Assembly: GCA_947304405.1 (NCBI GenBank)
Contig: CAMZBB010000002.1
Coordinates: 1 to 64,000, forward strand
DNA length: 64,000 bases
Direction: 5' to 3'
From: an uncultured Clostridia bacterium
GTDB lineage: Bacteria; Bacillota; Clostridia; Saccharofermentanales; Saccharofermentanaceae
In this document: positions 53,336-62,257 of the stretch, one piece after another
How positions within the stretch are numbered: the first letter of the stretch is position 1
How the letters are laid out: each line of letters begins with the position of its first letter
The notes under the pieces: generated by a model
What the model was told of the DNA's origin: nothing
Database searches by the model: none
What the model saw: only the letters and a program-made list of their open reading frames with translations
Program-made: the position numbers and the translations under genes

Positions 53336-54193
53336 ATGAGTGACGAAAGAAAATACGAAGTACTTCCCGGCGTAGAATTACCTGACATGAAATCTATCAA
53401 TGCGGCCGCATCGGATTTCTCTGTGTCCGGAGTCTCGGATATTCAGATCAAGAGTCCCAAGCCTTCCTATACATCTGAAGGAAAGGCCGCAGACATGGCT
53501 ACGGCTGAGGAACTGGCTATGCTTCAGTCCTTGGGTGACCAGGTCGCTGCTGATGAAGCCCGTGCCGCAGCAGAGAGCCGCAGACGTATGGATAACATCC
53601 TTGCCAATGCCGTCCAGAAGCCCGAATCTATCGTTGATCTCTTGAATTACAACAGGGACAAAGTCTCCGAGGAACGTATCAAAGAGAAAGAAGAAGAGTT
53701 GAAAAAGGCTGAAGAAATCAAGAAGGCTGCTGAGGAAAAGGAACGCCAGAGAGAAGAGAGAAGACAGTTGCAGCAGCGTCTGTTGATGGAGGCTCGTGAA
53801 CGTGCCGCTGCAATGAGGGAGGCTGAAAAACGAGGGATCAAGGCTAATGAATCTCTTATCGAGAATAATGAAGGTGAATCAGAAGCTGAAAATGAATCCA
53901 AAAATGAAACCGAAACCAAGCCTAAGGCTGAACCCGAGGTTGCTCCCGTAAAAGAGACCGAATCAGAACCCGAAATGTCATTTGCTGATCCGGATAAGGT
54001 GTTTGCCTCTGCTCCTGCCAAGATCGAATCTGAAAAACCTGCACCGGAACCTGTCAAGGAACCAGAAAAGCAGCAGGAGATGCCTGCGCCTAAGAAACCT
54101 GAAAAGAAGATCGAGGAACCTGTTAAGCCTTCGATAGCATCTGCTGAAGAGACATTTGACGACTTCAGCGAATTCCTTGACGGCAACAAGTGA
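53336..54193 (+). CDS. Coiled-coil, acidic/proline-rich protein of the kinase module
   Basis: 285 aa. N-terminal 110 residues of mixed composition, a highly charged coiled coil (about 115-180: EERIKEKEEELKKAEEIKKA), then 100 disordered residues rich in Glu, Pro, Lys and Ala, and a conserved-looking acidic end (FDDFSEFLDGNK). No known domain. AGGAGG precedes ATG, 14 bases after the PP2C stop. By position it may be the substrate or scaffold of the kinase/phosphatase pair; this is inference. Confidence 0.75.
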   Translation: MSDERKYEVLPGVELPDMKSINAAASDFSVSGVSDIQIKSPKPSYTSEGKAADMATAEELAMLQSLGDQVAADEARAAAESRRRMDNILANAVQKPESIVDLLNYNRDKVSEERIKEKEEELKKAEEIKKAAEEKERQREERRQLQQRLLMEARERAAAMREAEKRGIKANESLIENNEGESEAENESKNETETKPKAEPEVAPVKETESEPEMSFADPDKVFASAPAKIESEKPAPEPVKEPEKQQEMPAPKKPEKKIEEPVKPSIASAEETFDDFSEFLDGNK

Positions 54194-54244
54194 TCCTCTG
54201 CCATTTTATTGGCAACGGATATTTCTTTAACTTAAGAAAACCTG

Positions 54245-54272
54245 TTGACTAATCGGAAAGGTGTGATAAAAT
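54245..54272 (+). promoter_or_regulatory. Promoter of tRNA-Lys
   Basis: TTGACT (54245-54250), 16-bp spacer, TAAAAT (54267-54272), 18 bases before the tRNA. Confidence 0.7.
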
Positions 54273-54290
54273 AATCTGCGTTGTGCTAAC

Positions 54291-54366
54291 GCACCTCTAG
54301 CTCAGATGGTAGAGCAACTGACTCTTAATCAGTGGGCCCAGGGTTCGAGTCCCTGGAGGTGCACCA
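54291..54366 (+). tRNA. tRNA-Lys (anticodon CTT)
   Basis: Acceptor GCACCTC/GAGGTGC, anticodon arm ACTGA-CTCTTAA-TCAGT, T arm CAGGG-TTCGAGT-CCCTG, discriminator A and encoded CCA at 54364-54366. 76 nt. Confidence 0.96.
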
Positions 54367-54370
54367 CAAG

Positions 54371-54400
54371 AAAGGATCTCTCACAAAGAGGTCCTTTTTT
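54371..54400 (+). terminator. tRNA-Lys terminator
   Basis: AAAGGATCTCT (54371-54381), loop CACAA, AGAGGTCCTTT (54387-54397) with one wobble pair, then T6. Confidence 0.9.
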
Positions 54401-54412
54401 ATTTTGTTTTTT

Positions 54413-55537
54413 TCAGTTTTGGAAATAACCCGTCATGTCGACTGTGCTGAAATCCTCGGTAAGAGGGAGCTGAACCTGACGGTTTTCTTTGGCGGATTTG
54501 TAGATGCCCATCATGGTGTCGACTGACGAATAGCCCGCATAAGCATCGGCAATAGGCTGTTTATCATTGTTTATGGAATCATACAGGTCGTTATATATTC
54601 CCATATGCGGATTGAGAGCACATTTGTAAGAGAACATGCCGCCTTCCTTGAACTGACGGCGTATGTATTTGCCGTTAAGTTTATGCGTTTTTCCGTTTTC
54701 ATCTAAAGAGTAGATGGAGATATGGGGCTTGTTGGAATCGATACCCATTGAGATCATGCCTTTTTCGCAGAAAACGGTAAAATCCGCCATGTGCTTTGAA
54801 GGGAAGGTTGCAGTAGTACCTTCTATGGATGCAAGAGCGCCGTTCTCAAGCCGCAGTACGGCCATGCCGAGATCTTCGGCTTCTATATTTCTCAGACGTT
54901 GGGAGATCATTGCTTCGGCACAGACCGGTTCGGAACCCATCAGCCAGACGAGAAGATCGATCGCATGGATCGTCTGATTCATCAAAGCCCCGCCGTCGCT
55001 TTTCCAGGTTCCGCGCCAGGCGGCACTGCCGTAGTAAGATTCATCGTGTCCCCAACGTACGTTGATGTTGCCGTGGGTTACTTTTCCGAAAACGCCTTTT
55101 GCTATATCGTCACGGATGAGACCAACTATCGGGAAATATCTGTAGATATGACCCATAGCTATCTTAGCGCCTGTTTTACGGGCAAGTTCATAGATGTCAC
55201 GGGCCTCGAACGCAGACATTGTCATTGGCTTCTCGAGAAGAAGATTGCTTCCGTGTTCCATCGCATAAGAAGCTATCTGATAGTGAAGACCCGAAGGTAC
55301 CGTAACGGATGTGATATCAGGCTTGACCTTATCTATGGCTTCTTTGTAATCGGAATAAACGGGAGTTGCGGAAAAACCCTTAACAGAACCCAAAAGGCGC
55401 TTTGCTGATTCTTCGTTAGTATCAACTACTGCAGCAAGACTAAGGCCCTTAAGTTTTGAGATAGCCTTGAGGTGTTTGACCGCAACGCGGCCGCAACCGA
55501 TGATTATTACTGATAAAGGCTTGCCGGCTTCAGCCAT
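54413..55537 (-). CDS. Gfo/Idh/MocA family oxidoreductase
   Basis: 374 aa. N-terminal Rossmann fold with GCGRVAVKHLKAI, the family motif EKPM (about 96-99), and the C-terminal alpha/beta domain with GGALMNQTIHAIDLL, whose His is a usual catalytic residue. Acts on a sugar or inositol-like substrate with NAD(P); substrate unknown. GGAGGA precedes ATG 55537. It is alone on the minus strand between tRNA-Lys and the nucleoside phosphorylase gene. Confidence 0.88.
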   Translation of the reverse strand: MAEAGKPLSVIIIGCGRVAVKHLKAISKLKGLSLAAVVDTNEESAKRLLGSVKGFSATPVYSDYKEAIDKVKPDITSVTVPSGLHYQIASYAMEHGSNLLLEKPMTMSAFEARDIYELARKTGAKIAMGHIYRYFPIVGLIRDDIAKGVFGKVTHGNINVRWGHDESYYGSAAWRGTWKSDGGALMNQTIHAIDLLVWLMGSEPVCAEAMISQRLRNIEAEDLGMAVLRLENGALASIEGTTATFPSKHMADFTVFCEKGMISMGIDSNKPHISIYSLDENGKTHKLNGKYIRRQFKEGGMFSYKCALNPHMGIYNDLYDSINNDKQPIADAYAGYSSVDTMMGIYKSAKENRQVQLPLTEDFSTVDMTGYFQN

Positions 55538-55632
55538 TTCGTCCTCCGGATTTTTCTTCTTGTCTGCAATAGTTTAGCACTTTGAAGCATGTTTGGGGTA
55601 TTCTTATTTATATATGTGCCTGTGAGGTAACG

Positions 55633-56982
55633 ATGATGAACATACTGGATATTATTCTTGAGAAAAGATACGGCAGGGAATTGTCCGATGAGCAGATAGC
55701 TTTTTTCGTAAAAGGCGTAACGGACGGTTCGATCCCTGATTATCAGATATCTCCTTTGCTCATGGCGATCGTCTTAAACGGCATGTCCGAGCGTGAAATG
55801 ACCACGCTGACTCTTGAGATGGCAAAGTCGGGAGATGTAAATGATCTCTCTTATCTGGAGGGCATTCCTGTTGATAAGCACAGCACTGGCGGTGTCGGAG
55901 ACAAGATCACGCCTTTGCTTTTGCCTTTGCTGGCAACTTACGGGATCCAGAGCGTAAAGCTCAGCGGCAGAGGTCTCGGATACACGGGCGGTACGGTAGA
56001 TAAGTTTGAATCTATTGAAGGCTTTGACTGCGAGATCGCAAGAGCAAGATTCCCCGAGCTCATAAAGAAGACAGGCATGGTCATTTCCGGACAGACTCCG
56101 GATCTTGCACCGGCGGACAAGATCTTATATTCGTTAAGGGACGTAACGGGAACAGTAGACTCTATCCCGCTGATCGCTTCGAGCATAATGAGCAAGAAGA
56201 TAGCAGGAGGCGCTAAAGCTCTCGTATTGGACGTTACATGCGGCTTTGGCGCGTTCATGAAAGAAGAGAGCCGCGCAAGAGAGCTTTCTGCCGCCATGAT
56301 AAGGATAGGAGAAGGTGCAGGCATCAAGACCCGTGCGGTAATAACCGACATGGATCAGCCTGTGGGTAACAGAGTCGGCAATACGCTTGAGATGCAGGAA
56401 GTCTATGACACGCTTTGCGGCAAAGGACAAAAAGACGTTGAGGCAGTCGTTACCGCGCTTGCTTTCCAACTTGTAAGACTTGCCGGAAAGGCGATGGAGC
56501 TTGATGACAACGAGCTTAAGGCGGATCTTTTGCAAAGGCTTACTGACGGCAGGGCTCTTGAAGAATACAGAAAGCTCATAAGATCCCAGGGCGGCGTGAT
56601 CGATGAGGAAGGATCGCCTAAATATGTTGACTATCCGTTTGATGTGATGCACGTCAATGCGACCGAAGACGGATACATTACTAATGTACGGGCTAACCTG
56701 ATAGGCAGGGCTTCTTGCACGATGGGCGCAGGAAGATTTGAAAAGCGCGACAAGATAGATTTCGGCGCCGGCATCATCCTGTGCGTAAAGAAGGGCGACA
56801 AGGTAAAGAAGGGTGACGTGCTCTGCGCGCTTTGCCAGGGTGAGAAAGCAGAGCTTTCCGATGACCGCCTTTACGCGGCGTTTGATCTTGCAAGTTCGGC
56901 TTTTGAGATAGGTCCGAATCCTCCGAAAGAAAAAGATCCCGTAATTGCGGTATTGCCTAAAAAGCCTTTTGGTGTAAAATAA
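55633..56982 (+). CDS. pdp: Pyrimidine-nucleoside phosphorylase
   Basis: 449 aa. Splits uridine or thymidine with phosphate to base and (deoxy)ribose-1-phosphate. Motifs: VDKHSTGGVGDK phosphate site (about 80-91), the family signature SGRGLGYTGGTVDKFE, and DQPVGNRVGN. The start is ATG 55633 (or 55636) after GTGAGG; the frame extends to 55582 without a ribosome site. Functionally linked to the uracil salvage genes at 19170-21454. ruvC follows after 29 bases. Confidence 0.94.
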   Translation: MMNILDIILEKRYGRELSDEQIAFFVKGVTDGSIPDYQISPLLMAIVLNGMSEREMTTLTLEMAKSGDVNDLSYLEGIPVDKHSTGGVGDKITPLLLPLLATYGIQSVKLSGRGLGYTGGTVDKFESIEGFDCEIARARFPELIKKTGMVISGQTPDLAPADKILYSLRDVTGTVDSIPLIASSIMSKKIAGGAKALVLDVTCGFGAFMKEESRARELSAAMIRIGEGAGIKTRAVITDMDQPVGNRVGNTLEMQEVYDTLCGKGQKDVEAVVTALAFQLVRLAGKAMELDDNELKADLLQRLTDGRALEEYRKLIRSQGGVIDEEGSPKYVDYPFDVMHVNATEDGYITNVRANLIGRASCTMGAGRFEKRDKIDFGAGIILCVKKGDKVKKGDVLCALCQGEKAELSDDRLYAAFDLASSAFEIGPNPPKEKDPVIAVLPKKPFGVK

Positions 56983-57011
56983 GAACAAATGTTTGAGAGG
57001 ACTGTTTTTTG

Positions 57012-57572
57012 ATGCCTGAGAAAAAGACCCAGAGGATCATCGGTATAGACCCGGGATATGCCATTACAGGTTACGGCATTATAGATAAATCAGGTAACAA
57101 GTTCTCCGTTGTTGACTACGGCGTGATCGAGACCAAGCCCAAGACTGATTTCCCGTTGAGGCTTCTTACGATAAGCGAGAAGGTTAAATTCTTGCTGGAA
57201 CAGTTTAAGCCGGACTATCTTTCAATAGAAGAGCTTTTCATGGGCAAGAACCATACGACCGTCATTGGTACGGCACAGGCAAGGGGAGCCGTCCTTGTTG
57301 AAGCTGCAAGAGCCGGCATTGATGTTTATGAATTCACTCCCGGACAGGTCAAGCTTGCGATCACGGGGTACGGCGTTGCAGAGAAAAAGCAGGTCCAGCT
57401 AATGACCAAGTCCATTCTCGGGCTTAAGGAGATACCCAAGCCGGATGATGCCGCTGACGCTTTGGCGCTTGCCATATGTCTTGCCAATACCGGAACCGGA
57501 TTTGCAGGCAAGGCAGTTTCCGGCTATCAGTACGGACGTTACGGATACAAGGACCGCAATGGATTCCGTTGA
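57012..57572 (+). CDS. ruvC: Crossover junction endodeoxyribonuclease
   Basis: Resolves Holliday junctions. 186 aa. The four catalytic acids are visible: Asp in IGIDPGY, Glu in SIEELFMGKN, and two Asp in KPDDAADALA. The start is ATG 57012 after GAGAGGA; a TTG directly before it is possible. The last 20 residues are a Gly/Tyr-rich tail. First of ruvC-ruvA-ruvB. Confidence 0.96.
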   Translation: MPEKKTQRIIGIDPGYAITGYGIIDKSGNKFSVVDYGVIETKPKTDFPLRLLTISEKVKFLLEQFKPDYLSIEELFMGKNHTTVIGTAQARGAVLVEAARAGIDVYEFTPGQVKLAITGYGVAEKKQVQLMTKSILGLKEIPKPDDAADALALAICLANTGTGFAGKAVSGYQYGRYGYKDRNGFR

Positions 57573-57613
57573 TGAACGATAATATGAGATAATATCTTCC
57601 GGAGGAAGGTTCA

Positions 57614-58246
57614 ATGTACGCATATATAAAAGGAAAGATCATATCAAGGAACGATTCCCAGCTGGTCATCGAGAACAACGGTATCGGATACCTTATCAAC
57701 TGTCCGTTCGCCATTTCTTCGGAGTTGGGTCATAACGGCGAGGATGCGACCGTATACGTATACCAGAGCGTAAGAGAAGACGATATCTCTCTTTACGGGT
57801 TTGCTTCCGCCGATCAGAAGGAGATATTCCTCAAGCTGATCACTGTATCCGGGATCGGTCCCAAAGTAGCACATAATATATGTTCCGCTCTTACACCGGA
57901 GCAGATCGCTCTTGCGGTTATGGGCAATAACGTTTCAATTCTTTCCGGAGTAAAGGGTTTGGGCAAGAAGACTGCGGAGAAGATAATAATCGAGTTAAGG
58001 GATAAGCTTAAGGGCCAGACAAAGAGCAGTTCAGGATCTTCAGGCGTGTTGATCATGGATCCTTCAAGCAAAGCAAAGACAGCCATGGGATCTGTTGCTG
58101 ATGATGCCATTGGCGCGCTCATGGTACTTGACTACAAGGAACAGGATGCGGCAGAAGCTGTTGCTGCCGCTTATGAAGAAGGCATCACATTGGAAGTGCT
58201 TATCAAGAAAGCTCTCAAGATCGCTTCGGGGAGTAAGTTCTCATGA
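57614..58246 (+). CDS. ruvA: Holliday junction branch-migration protein
   Basis: 210 aa. OB-fold N-domain starting MYAYIKGKI, then helix-hairpin-helix motifs ([28 protein letters not shown]) that hold the junction, and a C-terminal domain III that contacts RuvB ([17 protein letters not shown]). GGAGGAAGG precedes the start. Overlaps ruvB. Confidence 0.97.
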   Translation: MYAYIKGKIISRNDSQLVIENNGIGYLINCPFAISSELGHNGEDATVYVYQSVREDDISLYGFASADQKEIFLKLITVSGIGPKVAHNICSALTPEQIALAVMGNNVSILSGVKGLGKKTAEKIIIELRDKLKGQTKSSSGSSGVLIMDPSSKAKTAMGSVADDAIGALMVLDYKEQDAAEAVAAAYEEGITLEVLIKKALKIASGSKFS

Positions 58247-59355
58247 TGGATAATTTCGGTTACGGCGCTGAGGAAGACCGCATCATCGGAAGGGTACAGC
58301 AGCCCTCTGATATCGATGAGAGGACATTGAGGCCTTTAAGACTTGAGGATTATGCCGGTCAGGACAAGATCAAGCAGAATCTCAAGATCTTTATCGAGGC
58401 TGCCAAGAAGCGCGGTGAATCCTTAGACCACGTTCTTTTATACGGTCCTCCGGGATTGGGAAAGACCACGCTTGCGGGCATCATTGCCAACGAGATGGGC
58501 GTGGGCATGCACATCACCACGGGACCTTCAATCGAGAAGACGGGTGATCTTGCGGCCCTGCTTACCAATCTTGAAGAGAATGAAGTGCTTTTCATCGATG
58601 AGATCCACAGACTCAACAGAAACGTCGAAGAGATCCTTTATCCTGCGATGGAGGATTACAAGCTCGATCTCATGATCGGCAAAGGTCCTGCGGCCAGGTC
58701 CATGCGACTTGATCTTCCGCGTTTTACTCTTATCGGAGCAACTACAAGGGCAGGAATGATCTCATCTCCTTTAAGAGACAGGTTCGGCATGATCCACCAT
58801 CTTGAACTGTACGAGACCCCTGAACTTATGCAGATACTTAAGCGTGATGCCGGTCTGCTTAATATAAACATCAGTGAAGACGGACTCCGTAATATCGCAT
58901 CGAGATCTAGAGGAACGCCCCGTATCGCTATCAGGCTTCTTAAGAGGATGCGTGATTTCGCGATGTACATGGAGAAAGACATCATCGATAAGGAAGTATC
59001 TGATTTCGGCTTGAAGCAGCTTGATATCGATGAGATCGGTCTGGACAATATCGACCGTAAGATGCTCATGACGATCGCCGATGTTTTCGCCGGCGGGCCT
59101 GTGGGACTTGATACGCTTGCAGCCACCACAGGAGAGGACCAGGGAACTATAGAAGATGTTTATGAGCCGTTCCTTCTTCAGAATGGTTTTATACAGAAGA
59201 CTTCCAGAGGAAGAATGCTTACAATGAGGGCTTTTAACCATCTGGGACTGACTCCGCCGACTTCATTTATTGCGGGAGGGAAGCCTTCTTCAGCGCCTTC
59301 ATATCAGAATATATCCATTGAAGACTGGCAAAGCAGCAATGGGGAAGACGTCTGA
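58243..59355 (+). CDS. ruvB: Holliday junction branch-migration ATPase
   Basis: 370 aa AAA+ motor. Walker [10 protein letters not shown] (about 67-75), Walker [11 protein letters not shown], sensor-1 LIGATTRAG, Arg finger region SPLRDRFG, and a C-terminal winged helix ending in NHLGL. ATG 58243 overlaps the ruvA stop (ATGATGG), so translation is coupled; ATG 58246 is the alternative. Confidence 0.97.
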   Translation: MMDNFGYGAEEDRIIGRVQQPSDIDERTLRPLRLEDYAGQDKIKQNLKIFIEAAKKRGESLDHVLLYGPPGLGKTTLAGIIANEMGVGMHITTGPSIEKTGDLAALLTNLEENEVLFIDEIHRLNRNVEEILYPAMEDYKLDLMIGKGPAARSMRLDLPRFTLIGATTRAGMISSPLRDRFGMIHHLELYETPELMQILKRDAGLLNINISEDGLRNIASRSRGTPRIAIRLLKRMRDFAMYMEKDIIDKEVSDFGLKQLDIDEIGLDNIDRKMLMTIADVFAGGPVGLDTLAATTGEDQGTIEDVYEPFLLQNGFIQKTSRGRMLTMRAFNHLGLTPPTSFIAGGKPSSAPSYQNISIEDWQSSNGEDV

Positions 59356-59969
59356 TGGAAGATTTTCCTGAGACTTTGGAGATACCTTCGTTAGATCCTT
59401 CTGAATGCGGCAGGCTCCTTCTTCATTGCTGCTGCGGACCTTGTTCCATGTATCCGCTTAAGCTTTTGACTTCACAGGGGATCACGCCTGACTGTTTCTG
59501 GTTTAATCCCAATATCCAGCCCCAGTTTGAATTTGACAGGCGTTATGAGAATCTTTCCAAAGCCTGCGATTCTTACGGCCTTCGTTTGTTTAAGGAAGGC
59601 GACGCTTGTGAGGAAGAGTACTGGCGTTCCAAAGACTATCTTGATCAATACGGTTCGAGGTGTGAGATGTGCTATGACAAGCGCATGGAAGCATCTGCCA
59701 GATATTGCGCAGATCACGGGTACGATTCCTTCTGCACGACGCTTCTGGTCAGCCCTTACCAGCAGCATGACAGGATAACGGCCATCTCGGAAGAAAAAGC
59801 GTCCAAATACGGCGTTAAGTTCTATTATCTGGACTTCAGGCCCGGGTTTTATTACGGACAGAGACTTGCAAAAGAGATAGGTCTTTACAGGCAGAAATAC
59901 TGCGGCTGCTGTTTCTCTTTGGATGAATCGGAATTTAAGGAAAAGATAATCAGGAGCTTTGAGTCTTAA
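59355..59969 (+). CDS. queH: Epoxyqueuosine reductase QueH
   Basis: Last step of queuosine tRNA-modification. 204 aa (DUF208). The four Fe-S/metal cysteines are recognisable as HCCCGPCS (about 24-31) and, later, RCEMCYDKRM and KYCGCCFS, which supply further metal ligands. It replaces the cobalamin-dependent QueG in many Firmicutes. ATG overlaps the ruvB stop by one base. Its stop overlaps that of the convergent rqcH. Confidence 0.92.
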   Translation: MEDFPETLEIPSLDPSECGRLLLHCCCGPCSMYPLKLLTSQGITPDCFWFNPNIQPQFEFDRRYENLSKACDSYGLRLFKEGDACEEEYWRSKDYLDQYGSRCEMCYDKRMEASARYCADHGYDSFCTTLLVSPYQQHDRITAISEEKASKYGVKFYYLDFRPGFYYGQRLAKEIGLYRQKYCGCCFSLDESEFKEKIIRSFES

Positions 59970-61891
59970 GAGAGACGTTCATCAGGTTCTTTTGAATCCA
60001 CCAATACAGAATAGTAGTTCTCGTAAATGACCATGCCGGGTTTAGCGCCCGGTATTTTCTTTACGTGTGAGACCGGGCAGTAGTCGACTTCTGCCTTGAG
60101 CTTGCCGGCTCTCGAGCCTTCTGCGGCATTGTGTTCTTCCAGGATTATGCTCTTGGAGAAAAAGGCGGCGAGGGAAGCTGCTTCAAGGATCGACGAATCT
60201 GAAGGCATATCCTCGTCCGAAAAAGGCTTAAGTATTACATGTGTACCCGGAAGGCCTTTGACATGGAACCACCAGTCGGTCTTTCTGGAAGCCATGGTGA
60301 AAGTAAGCTTGTCGTTTTGTATGTTGCTTCTTCCGCATATGATCTCATGGCCGTCAGATGACTTGTAACGGCGGAAGGGAAGAGCTTTATCGGAAGATTT
60401 GGAAGCTTTGGAAGACTTCATGGCGTTTGCACGCTTTGCGGCTTCGCGAAGGGCTCTTGAAGAAGCCTTTCCCGATTTTGCGATGCCGACCATCTTGTTG
60501 GGGTCACCTGACTTAAAGTCTTTAGAGGCGGATCTGACAGAATGGGAACCGTTTACTTCGGCCTTGATCTCTTCGTTTATGGCATCGAGGTCTTCGGAAG
60601 TGGTAGCAGCATCGATCGCGGTCTTTACGGATCTCAGGTATAAGATCGCAAGATCGTCTTCTTTGATGTATTCTTCTGACATTTCAGCCTTGCGCTTTGC
60701 TTTGCGGAACTTTTTGTAATATTCCTGGGCATTTCCGGAAGCGTCTAAAGAAGGATCAAGGCTGATGGATATCTGAGAAGGCGGGTCGGTAGTGTAATCT
60801 TCGGTGTTGAGCACAGTGTCCTGAGGCTTGATCATGTACTTGTAAGTCAAGATCACGTCTCCGCAGTGTTTGTAATGGTCAGCTTTTGCGCCTTCGGCGC
60901 TGTCTGCTTCATGGACTTCCTTTTTCTTGATGACTTTTGAGAGCGCGCTGTCCGTGATCTGTCTTAACCTGTGTTTTCCGGCTTCGAGATCCATTTCAGA
61001 GAATTTGGCACCGTAATAGAGGCTTATTGCATCTGAAATCGAAGACATTTCCTTGGAACTGCTGTATCCGGACAGTTCCATCGGTGCAAATTCAGAAGGT
61101 ATCTTGCATTCGTCAAAATACACTTTCGGTATATAGGTCCCGGTGGTTATCCCGGTAAGGAAATCATCAAGCCTTGTACAGAGCCTTGTGCGTGAAGGTT
61201 CGTCAAGAAGAGCAAGCGTCTTGCGTTCATCAACATCAGACTGAAGGCAGATCTGTCTCGAAAGAACGGGCGAAAGGCCCTTGATTGAATTGATGAGAGC
61301 CTTGCCTATCGGACGCGATATCTCTTCATCGATGATCGGTAATTCTCCTGACCTGACGGTATTAAGGGCTTCGTCAGGGGTCATTTTGTTCTGTGCGGGA
61401 GGATAGCTGTATATCCTGGCAGGCATGATTTCCCTGAGCTTGGAGACTTCAAAGTCAACATGGACAGAAGAATCCAATATCTTTCCGCTCCCGTTAACGA
61501 GGATTATGTTGGAAAAACGGCCCATAAGCTCGATGATGAGCCTGTAATCTTTTACATCCCTTAATTCATCGGTATTTGTGCAGTGGATTTCTATTACGCG
61601 CTCATAGCCGGGATTTTTAACGGCCGTGATCCTTGCGCCTGCGATGTATTTCCTAAGGAGCATGCAAAAAGAGGGCGGAAGGGCGGGGTTGTCCTTGACG
61701 TCATCGGTGATCATGACCCTGGGAAGACCGGGGTCAGCGCAGATAAGGAGCTTTTTGATGCCGTTTTGCGTTCTGATGTGAAGAACGACAGAATGTCTGT
61801 CCGGCATGAAGATCTTGTCGATCCTGCAGCCTGTCAGGGTGTTGTTCAGGTCATCTGCAAGAAGCTGGCAGGTAATTCCGTCAAGAGGCAA
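59966..61891 (-). CDS. rqcH: Ribosome quality-control protein RqcH (NFACT family)
   Basis: Binds peptidyl-tRNA on split 50S subunits and adds C-terminal Ala tails to stalled chains. About 641 aa. NFACT-N begins LPLDGITCQLLADDL, followed by a helix-hairpin-helix part (GLSPVLSRQI), a long coiled coil (about 330-460), and the NFACT-R domain with DWWFHVKGLPGTHVIL. The frame is open to 61954, but TTG 61891 matches the family start (MxxDG) and has GAGG upstream, 4 bases after the stop of the preceding gene. Complements tmRNA, also in this window. Confidence 0.92.
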   Translation of the reverse strand: MPLDGITCQLLADDLNNTLTGCRIDKIFMPDRHSVVLHIRTQNGIKKLLICADPGLPRVMITDDVKDNPALPPSFCMLLRKYIAGARITAVKNPGYERVIEIHCTNTDELRDVKDYRLIIELMGRFSNIILVNGSGKILDSSVHVDFEVSKLREIMPARIYSYPPAQNKMTPDEALNTVRSGELPIIDEEISRPIGKALINSIKGLSPVLSRQICLQSDVDERKTLALLDEPSRTRLCTRLDDFLTGITTGTYIPKVYFDECKIPSEFAPMELSGYSSSKEMSSISDAISLYYGAKFSEMDLEAGKHRLRQITDSALSKVIKKKEVHEADSAEGAKADHYKHCGDVILTYKYMIKPQDTVLNTEDYTTDPPSQISISLDPSLDASGNAQEYYKKFRKAKRKAEMSEEYIKEDDLAILYLRSVKTAIDAATTSEDLDAINEEIKAEVNGSHSVRSASKDFKSGDPNKMVGIAKSGKASSRALREAAKRANAMKSSKASKSSDKALPFRRYKSSDGHEIICGRSNIQNDKLTFTMASRKTDWWFHVKGLPGTHVILKPFSDEDMPSDSSILEAASLAAFFSKSIILEEHNAAEGSRAGKLKAEVDYCPVSHVKKIPGAKPGMVIYENYYSVLVDSKEPDERLS

Positions 61892-61895
61892 AGTT

Positions 61896-62252
61896 TTATA
61901 CCTCGGAGATGCTGTTGTCGTTCTCGTCTGAAGATCTGGACTTGTTGAAGACAAGTTTAAGGATCCATACTACGACGGCAACGAGAAGTTCAATTCCAAG
62001 GAGCTTGAAAAAACCGTTGAAATCATTCCATGTGATAAGAAGATCAATCCCGACGATAACAAGAATTACCGCGATAAAGATGATGGGCATGGACAAGCGC
62101 CTCATCAGCGGACTCGAAATGAACTTTTCGAGAAAACTGCGGCTGGGGGGCGGAGGTGTCTGCCTGGACGATCTGCCGCGTCCGGAACTGCTCTGCCTTC
62201 CGTTTCCTGCAGGTTTTCTTGTTGAAGAAGCTTTCCTGGTACCTGTTGCCAT
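61896..62252 (-). CDS. Small basic two-helix membrane protein
   Basis: 118 aa. A very basic Ser/Arg/Gly-rich N-terminus (about 1-35), a PPPP stretch, two transmembrane helices (about 53-73 and 82-102) and an acidic C-terminus. No recognised family. It sits 5 bases after prs and 4 before rqcH, so it is inside an operon; its basic tail could touch nucleic acid or ribosomes. Confidence 0.75.
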   Translation of the reverse strand: MATGTRKASSTRKPAGNGRQSSSGRGRSSRQTPPPPSRSFLEKFISSPLMRRLSMPIIFIAVILVIVGIDLLITWNDFNGFFKLLGIELLVAVVVWILKLVFNKSRSSDENDNSISEV

Positions 62253-62257
62253 ATCTT

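Noticed and set aside
53647-54204. Ser-rich hydrophobic minus-strand frame opposite the coiled-coil gene
   Set aside because: Produced by the repetitive GAA/AAG codons of the sense gene; no start signals.
56134-56988. 284-codon minus-strand frame opposite the pyrimidine-nucleoside phosphorylase
   Set aside because: Shadow frame; composition is random-like and it runs across a conserved enzyme gene.
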